Virus record (IMG/VR): IMGVR_UViG_3300006790_000098
Coordinates: 1 to 26,433 of that record
Strand: one strand, 5' to 3'
DNA: 26,433 bases
Source of the DNA: a virus
The translations under genes were made by a program, and so were the position numbers. Below, in pieces: positions 22,501-26,433 of the stretch. The notes below the pieces were generated by a model. That model did no database searches and was not told where the DNA came from. It saw only the letters and a program-made list of their open reading frames with translations. Position 1 is the stretch's first letter; the number at the start of each line of letters is the position of its first letter.

Positions 22501-23150
22501 CGGCGCAGAATCCGGAACAAGAAGCTGCTGCCGAAGAGGGCGTTACAATTCCCTCAACCCGAGTTGCTCCTTTGGAGATTCAAGGGGACTCTCCTCCAGT
22601 TCGAGTTGCTCCTTTAGAGATTAAGGGAGAAGCCCGAGAGACTCTCGAGCCCGCAGAAACGTATTCTCCCTCCGCAGAACGAGAGGAAGCCCAAGAAGCA
22701 GCCGCGTCTGACGAAGAGGATGCCGCTGTCGAAGCGACTGAGACTCCTGCCCCAGAACCGGCCCAAACCGAGTTTCAGAACGAACCCGAAGAGGCGAAGA
22801 AGGAAGAAGAGGAAGAGGAGGAGGAAGAGAAAGAACAAGCTGCTGCTCCACGGAGGGGACGTCAAGGCCTTCCAGACTCTGGGGGCCGTCCTTCAGGAGG
22901 CATGGCTCCTCCCTCAGGCCGCTCAGGAGGATCTCAGCCTAGGTCGCCGGCAAAGGCAACTCTTTTCGAGGAGCAGAAAATGGGCGTCGCCGCTAATCCA
23001 GGCGCTCAGATTACAGGACCTCCGAACCTCTCTAGCGCAGAGTCTTTAGTAGGCACTAAAAAACCCATCACTAATCAGCGAAATACTTTAGCGTTAAGAT
23101 TAGCAGAAAGCGCCCAGAAGAAAGCAGGCCAGATGGGAGGCATGGCGTAG
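19587..23150 (+). CDS. Large low-complexity internal virion protein, 1187 aa
   Basis: Residues 1-430 are mostly helical and charged (RQSQRDAARAAGDTDIEPRQFL, NNELAIKALEEMAADLPAKDE, a segment reading LLTPLITQRRREQGRDFVAG). Residues about 455-495 are Ala/Pro/Glu-rich linker. Two small beta-rich repeats occur in the middle (IQLDSGEEVFVIPDGGGKLYQMVDGQLQEY; NIVSPAGDPYGPYGQFEDGSVGFMRDGKLVRV). From residue 763 come repeated VRVEPLEF/TRVAPLEI units, followed by a run of ten-odd Glu around 1069-1085 and a basic Gly/Ser/Pro tail. The plan matches ejected internal proteins rather than a tape measure. It follows the CWVARE gene by eight bases and its stop abuts the next ATG. No protease or lysozyme motif is visible. 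Weak AGGA precedes the start. Confidence 0.78.
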   Translation: MARNLSSVRNVGLRESVDQIIRQSQRDAARAAGDTDIEPRQFLTQQEQLKLQREGLKQWNDYLRAVATYRDSQTKSLKEELALKTQALKTLEGIGRAGQQAGASQNRVNIAGNLSLASENNELAIKALEEMAADLPAKDEATVLNLANDIETGNWGTSIQDIVNENPALFIEHYPAVMARLGDVLGTTPASLERVLIDESTSTNQPQITRIFTEGQRRHAGALDRIEELLDTAERAEDAADRLITSTPESREAFALAKQILDADPNNPDATLQSLGAGPGTAMDDLPGSEMYEQFLKTVGDVETEVYARQLFEATINDPLFNEYVRSQGYDPDQLSFGQKEQLLTPLITQRRREQGRDFVAGQAYVAAQTLAALDPRDDVAPTFTEVLDALIMGSTRPFKVIRELRRLGKQKRVRQVQQELQRQADQGIVPTEVEQDLPRVSAEEQQRATENLRRATEAAEAGEAPAAAEAEAAPEAPAEAPTEAAPETRMPSQAVIDSLQSNADRFGARPTIQLDSGEEVFVIPDGGGKLYQMVDGQLQEYAPAGAPEPAAPEAAPQPATSLEQAGATNIVSPAGDPYGPYGQFEDGSVGFMRDGKLVRVRPGQRGYDSIRSVLSGGEALIEGDAGDGTGDDAPPSDGKQGSLFNNIAAGITGSTDSQAAEMMDNEELLQKAEEDSPLGEAARREADRRDNNAIQLFKDGLVSYEDAVSRMIRPRDFREEAPPEPLAVTQGEGRDPFQSFLPSSPARGEEASAPAPASGGPVRVEPLEFSASEIVEDRGAFDDPVGDAERARQIMEEVRKRRLRMQNPNMVNIDEDPAVYAGRTGRTISPTRVAPLEIEGTPPPLEELDFSTMSRDEAMAEAREYQRVLEGQGLSPDQVYEEMERRIYSKNPEVFAPVMAEPMGTQEDIDRLRAAGGRPAGSPTRVAPLEISRKEIERDREAFDDPRGDAETASRIMRENRQRRLRTYNPTAQNPEQEAAAEEGVTIPSTRVAPLEIQGDSPPVRVAPLEIKGEARETLEPAETYSPSAEREEAQEAAASDEEDAAVEATETPAPEPAQTEFQNEPEEAKKEEEEEEEEEKEQAAAPRRGRQGLPDSGGRPSGGMAPPSGRSGGSQPRSPAKATLFEEQKMGVAANPGAQITGPPNLSSAESLVGTKKPITNQRNTLALRLAESAQKKAGQMGGMA
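21873..22016 (+). repeat. Repeat module copy 1 in the 1187-aa protein
   Basis: VRVEPLEF followed by 40 residues ending in RRLRMQNPN. It is about 60 percent identical to the second copy over the 40 residues (25 of 40), sharing E-I, the AFDDP-x-GDAE core and the RRLR-x2-NP end. A shorter TRVAPLEI motif lies between the copies at 22080-22103. Confidence 0.75.
22359..22502 (+). repeat. Repeat module copy 2 in the 1187-aa protein
   Basis: TRVAPLEI followed by 40 residues with AFDDPRGDAE and RRLRTYNPT, exactly 486 bases after copy 1. Two further short motifs, TRVAPLEI at 22557-22580 and VRVAPLEI at 22599-22622, follow without the 40-residue extension. Confidence 0.75.
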
Positions 23151-26100
23151 ATGGCTGAGGTTCCTGCCATAGATCCTCTTCGAGAACGACTCGGAGAAGA
23201 GGAATACAAGCGTTTGACTGATGAGAGGGCCCGACAACAGCAGGCCGCTCAGCAGCAAGCTTCCCCTCCTCCTGTAGGAACGCCACAGGCTACTACTGCG
23301 CCTCCATCTCTCCGCCCAATCGAAACTCCTCGATCACGATCTAAGAAAAAGGCTTCGCTATTTCCTGGGCGCAGACAGCGGATTGAAGAGACCCGAGCAC
23401 TGACTCAGCCTATTATTGATGCAGCGAAACAGAGGAGTGTTCTCCGGACTCAGGATCCCCAGCCTCCTCGACCTACTCGGGCACAAGCGACAGCGCCCAC
23501 TCCTACGCCGACTGCTCCTACTCCGAGCGTATCGCTTCCCTCTGCCCCTACTCCTCCTGCTCCGCCTGCAAGAACTCCTGGCGCTCTTGGGCAAGCCGCG
23601 CGTCGAGCGCAGCAGATCGGACGAGAGCAGGGACTGCTCGCCATGTACGACGATCTTCGAGTCCCAGAAGAAGTCACCCAGGGTGCCCTGCAAGATGTAG
23701 ATCTTGTTCAAGTAGGCTCCCGGTACATGCCGTATCTGTCGGATGTAATCGGGAAACTAGAACAGGCTAGCTACCAAAGACTTCTGGAAAATGATGAAGT
23801 CACTCCAGCCACGATAACTCCAGAACAACGGGAAGAATACCAGCAAGAAGCTAGCCGAATCGCTGCCCGGCGATTGGCCGCTTATCAGCAAAGCAAGATG
23901 GGCCGTTGGTTCATCGACCCCTATGACCAAGATGTCATGGACTCCATCAGAAGATGGCCACGAAGGCTTCGTCCTTTTGTTGCGATGTTTAGTCCTGTGA
24001 AGTTCGGAGGCCCTGGAGACATTCCAGTCGAAGAGGGAGGACTTGCCCGGCGGGCTCAGATTATCAGTTCTCCCGTAGGACTTCGGGGGGAGGGCCCTCT
24101 CTCCCAGTTCGCCCGAGCGGCTCTGAGCACCGTATGGGGATCTACTCTCCGTACGGACGGTTGGGGAACAGATGAACAGATCGATCTTCAACGTCGAGGC
24201 TATGACATCCTCGACGAGTATTCGAATCTTGCGGACTTCTTTGACCCGAACAATGAGAAGGGAGAAGATCCTGGTCGCCTCGCAAAGATCGGAGCAGGAG
24301 CCGCGCTCTTAGGAGTGGTCCTCACAGACATCGATCTCATCACTCTGGGCCTCATGCCTGGAGGTAAAGTTGCTCGGTCCCGTAAGATTGCAAGAATCGC
24401 TGGTCGCCTTGAGCGATCAGAAGAGATGCTCAAGATCGCAGACGACGTAGAAGCCGGAACGATCACTTCCGCAGAAGCGATTGAGCAGATCAGAGGCATC
24501 GCGTTCCGAGGAGACCGAAGTGTCGGTAATGCTTTCGCCAACATCGTTACGGACACCGCAGGCCCTAAGCTAAACCTCAACGCGGCGGCTTTCTCTGATG
24601 CAGCAGCAGCTAAGCTGGGAGAAGCCAGGACAAGAAGGATCCGCGCTCTTGAGCTAAAGGCGAAGGCGGATGAGGCATTAGCGAACGCAACGTCGGCTGC
24701 GGAGAAAGCAAGACTAGAAGAACTGGCGACCGAAGCTATGGCTCGGGTTCACTCCTCAGAACTCGAAAGGCTTGCAATCGTAGAAACTAACAAGAACTCC
24801 GTGCTTCAATCTCTTGGGCTCACGGCTGAGCAAGCGGCAGAGATTAAGACAATAGCAGACCTCCGAAAAGTTCGGCCTGGCATGACCGAAGAGGCCAAGA
24901 ACGCACTCAACCTTGCGACCGATGCTCTCCGGACGTCTGCTCGAGAAGCGAAGGAGATCACAGAAGCCTTCAGTCCTATCGCAAAGTACTTCGACGAGTG
25001 GGCGGCTGGAGCCAAAGTCAACACCCAACCGGGCATAGGGGAAGCTGCAAGTTTCGGAGAAGAACTCCTCACGGGCACACGACGCGTCGTCTTTAAGAAG
25101 TCAGACGTCGTAGACGGAACAGTAGGGACTTCTCCTGCTGGCCGGATCCAAGCGTTTCGTCTTGTGAACACTAAGACTGGGCAGACACTCCCTCCAGGCA
25201 GAAAAGCTAAGCGAGGACAGGAATACGAAGTCCAGGCTCAAGTTATTGCGGACGATGGCAACGTGGTAATGATCCGGATGCCTACGCGGCCTGGTGGGAC
25301 TGGCATGACCCTGAAGGGTGATGCAGCAACTACGTTCAACCACAACATCCGAGAGCTTGCGACCTTGGCGGTTTCTCAGCGACTCAATGCCACCAAGGGC
25401 ACAAGAGCGATTGCGGCGCAGACCAAGGCCCGAAAGATCCTTGACGATATTGAGGGAGATGGGCCTCTTGGGGCCGCCGTCCGTGCGTATGAAGGCGCAG
25501 CGAGCAATGTCCGATTGACAGAATCGGGTCTGGCCAAGGCAATGAAGAAGCTCACCAAGGCGCAGAAGACCCAGGTCAATAAGCTCATCCGGGCAGGAAA
25601 GGCGACCGCCAGGGCAAGCCGTGAGATGCTCGAAGCTGAGATTGCCGCGAAGACTCCGCAAGTTTTAGCCGCAAGCATCCGAGAAGTTACAGACGGAATC
25701 CTTAAGTTCCGAGACCAAGGACTTCGAGCGCTGGGTTCTGAGTCTGATTCCCTTTCCCCTTGGGAAGCCTGGAAGCTCGCCCGCCGAGCAGGCAAAGATA
25801 AAATCGAACAGGCATTCAGCTCTTCGGCCCATGAGATTCCGGCTGCCGAGAAGTTTAAGAGCCTGATGGATGAGTTCGTCGATGTCACCGACAAGACGGG
25901 AAGATCCACCATTAACGGTACGAGCGGCATCTATAAGAGTCTCAAGGAGGCTTACGGCAAAGACTTTGCGGCCGCTATCCTGAAGACCGAAGGTGACCTA
26001 CGAAAGCTTCTCCTCAAGAAGAACCTCACGGGGGAAGAGACTGCAAAGCTCCAGAAAGAGCTTCGCCGGGTTGTTCGACTGGGAGAGGCGAACAAGGCGT

Positions 26101-26433
26101 GGACTTCTGGCGCTGAGTTCGGAGCCCAGTTCTCCGATGCCTGGAAGAGTGTCGCTAACTTTAACCCCAGCTACTGGAAAAGAATCGATCCAAAGAGTGC
26201 TATCGCTAAGATTCCAGGAGTCGCAAACGCAAAGCTGCCGACTGCGGCGCTCCTTGTCCACTACTGGAACAGAGTAAAGCGCACCACGGACCCCATGCTC
26301 TCTCGCGTTGGGCAGATCGGTCCTGAACAGATGTTCATTCTCAAGGCTACCGACAACATGATTGCTCGGTACTCCAACGAGATTCTGGACGTTAGCTACG
26401 CTCGACATCTCGGAGATACTCCAGAAGAGCGCA
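23151..26433 (+). CDS. Large internal virion protein, partial (no stop in window)
   Basis: The frame beginning MAEVPAIDPLRERLGEEEYK stays open to the window edge (at least 1094 residues) and the ATG directly follows the previous stop (TAGATG), with GGGAGG ten bases upstream. The N-terminal 150 residues are Pro/Ala/Gln/Arg-rich (APTPTPTAPTPSVSLPSAPTPP), then come mixed helical parts including IDPYDQDVMDSIRRWPRRLR and FDPNNEKGEDPGRLAKIGAG followed by a hydrophobic stretch (AALLGVVLTDIDLITLGLMPGG, from about residue 380). Beyond residue 480 it is mainly long charged helices (KADEALANATSAAEKARLEEL, KKLTKAQKTQVNKLIRAGKATARASREML). Such proteins are ejected to form a trans-envelope channel. No catalytic motif was identified in the visible part. 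Confidence 0.82.
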   Translation, partial: MAEVPAIDPLRERLGEEEYKRLTDERARQQQAAQQQASPPPVGTPQATTAPPSLRPIETPRSRSKKKASLFPGRRQRIEETRALTQPIIDAAKQRSVLRTQDPQPPRPTRAQATAPTPTPTAPTPSVSLPSAPTPPAPPARTPGALGQAARRAQQIGREQGLLAMYDDLRVPEEVTQGALQDVDLVQVGSRYMPYLSDVIGKLEQASYQRLLENDEVTPATITPEQREEYQQEASRIAARRLAAYQQSKMGRWFIDPYDQDVMDSIRRWPRRLRPFVAMFSPVKFGGPGDIPVEEGGLARRAQIISSPVGLRGEGPLSQFARAALSTVWGSTLRTDGWGTDEQIDLQRRGYDILDEYSNLADFFDPNNEKGEDPGRLAKIGAGAALLGVVLTDIDLITLGLMPGGKVARSRKIARIAGRLERSEEMLKIADDVEAGTITSAEAIEQIRGIAFRGDRSVGNAFANIVTDTAGPKLNLNAAAFSDAAAAKLGEARTRRIRALELKAKADEALANATSAAEKARLEELATEAMARVHSSELERLAIVETNKNSVLQSLGLTAEQAAEIKTIADLRKVRPGMTEEAKNALNLATDALRTSAREAKEITEAFSPIAKYFDEWAAGAKVNTQPGIGEAASFGEELLTGTRRVVFKKSDVVDGTVGTSPAGRIQAFRLVNTKTGQTLPPGRKAKRGQEYEVQAQVIADDGNVVMIRMPTRPGGTGMTLKGDAATTFNHNIRELATLAVSQRLNATKGTRAIAAQTKARKILDDIEGDGPLGAAVRAYEGAASNVRLTESGLAKAMKKLTKAQKTQVNKLIRAGKATARASREMLEAEIAAKTPQVLAASIREVTDGILKFRDQGLRALGSESDSLSPWEAWKLARRAGKDKIEQAFSSSAHEIPAAEKFKSLMDEFVDVTDKTGRSTINGTSGIYKSLKEAYGKDFAAAILKTEGDLRKLLLKKNLTGEETAKLQKELRRVVRLGEANKAWTSGAEFGAQFSDAWKSVANFNPSYWKRIDPKSAIAKIPGVANAKLPTAALLVHYWNRVKRTTDPMLSRVGQIGPEQMFILKATDNMIARYSNEILDVSYARHLGDTPEER

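Noticed and set aside
21270-22520. 416-aa minus-strand frame opposite the 1187-aa protein
   Set aside because: No ribosome site and low-complexity product opposite repeat-rich sequence; antisense shadow.
19587-26433. Tape-measure protein interpretation for the two large genes
   Set aside because: No tail tube, sheath or chaperone genes are present and the module order is that of a podovirus; disordered, Pro- and Glu-rich sequence with repeats suits ejected proteins.

Overview
The window is a stretch of a tailed double-stranded DNA phage (or prophage-like) genome with podovirus-type architecture. The evidence is an ordered run on the plus strand: large terminase with intact ATPase and nuclease motifs, portal, scaffold, HK97-type major capsid protein, decoration protein, head-to-tail adaptor, a long nozzle/tube protein with propeller-like repeats, three beta-rich appendage-like proteins, then a CWVARE-type virion protein and two very large low-complexity/helical proteins of the kind ejected from the head. 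I see no tail sheath, tail tube or classical tape-measure/tail-assembly chaperone cassette, no integrase, no tRNA and no CRISPR. The host cannot be named from this sequence. Shine-Dalgarno sequences (AGGAGG, GGAG, GAGGA) and sigma70-like promoter elements point to a bacterial host, and Arg codon CGA is common outside the capsid gene.

Layout. 1-709: one minus-strand gene of unknown function (107-709) with its own rho-independent terminator at 55-86. 710-1168: a gene-free divergent control region packed with dyads. It holds a 14-bp perfect palindrome, a 44-bp nested dyad with four TTGACA-type half-sites at helical spacing that overlaps a plus-strand promoter candidate, a hairpin joined to a GAAC-N4-GTTC (LexA-box-like) palindrome, a CTCCC/TGTGTG direct repeat and a 7-bp inverted repeat abutting the first plus-strand start codon. 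1169-9666: packaging and portal module (two possible small-terminase/DNA-recognition proteins, a 759-aa protein with an enzyme-like middle region, TerL, three very small proteins, portal, zinc ribbon), nearly all with overlapping or touching start/stop codons. 9710-12695: capsid module, opened by a good promoter candidate (TTGACG-N17-TAGAAA) and closed by a strong GC-rich hairpin; acidic Met-rich protein, scaffold, major capsid, decoration. 12708-18834: adaptor, AT-hook-like small protein, nozzle and three beta-rich appendage-like proteins. 18844-26433: internal virion proteins, the last of which (from 23151) is open to the window edge.

How the genes work together: TerL and a small-terminase candidate load DNA through the portal into a procapsid built by scaffold and major capsid protein; the decoration protein stabilises the shell, the adaptor and nozzle seal and extend the portal, the small beta-rich proteins probably decorate the tail tip, and the large proteins probably travel inside the head to be ejected at infection. 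The items most worth following up are the dyad array at 792-1168, the 759-aa protein inserted just before TerL, and the VRVEPLEF/TRVAPLEI repeat module in the 1187-aa protein.
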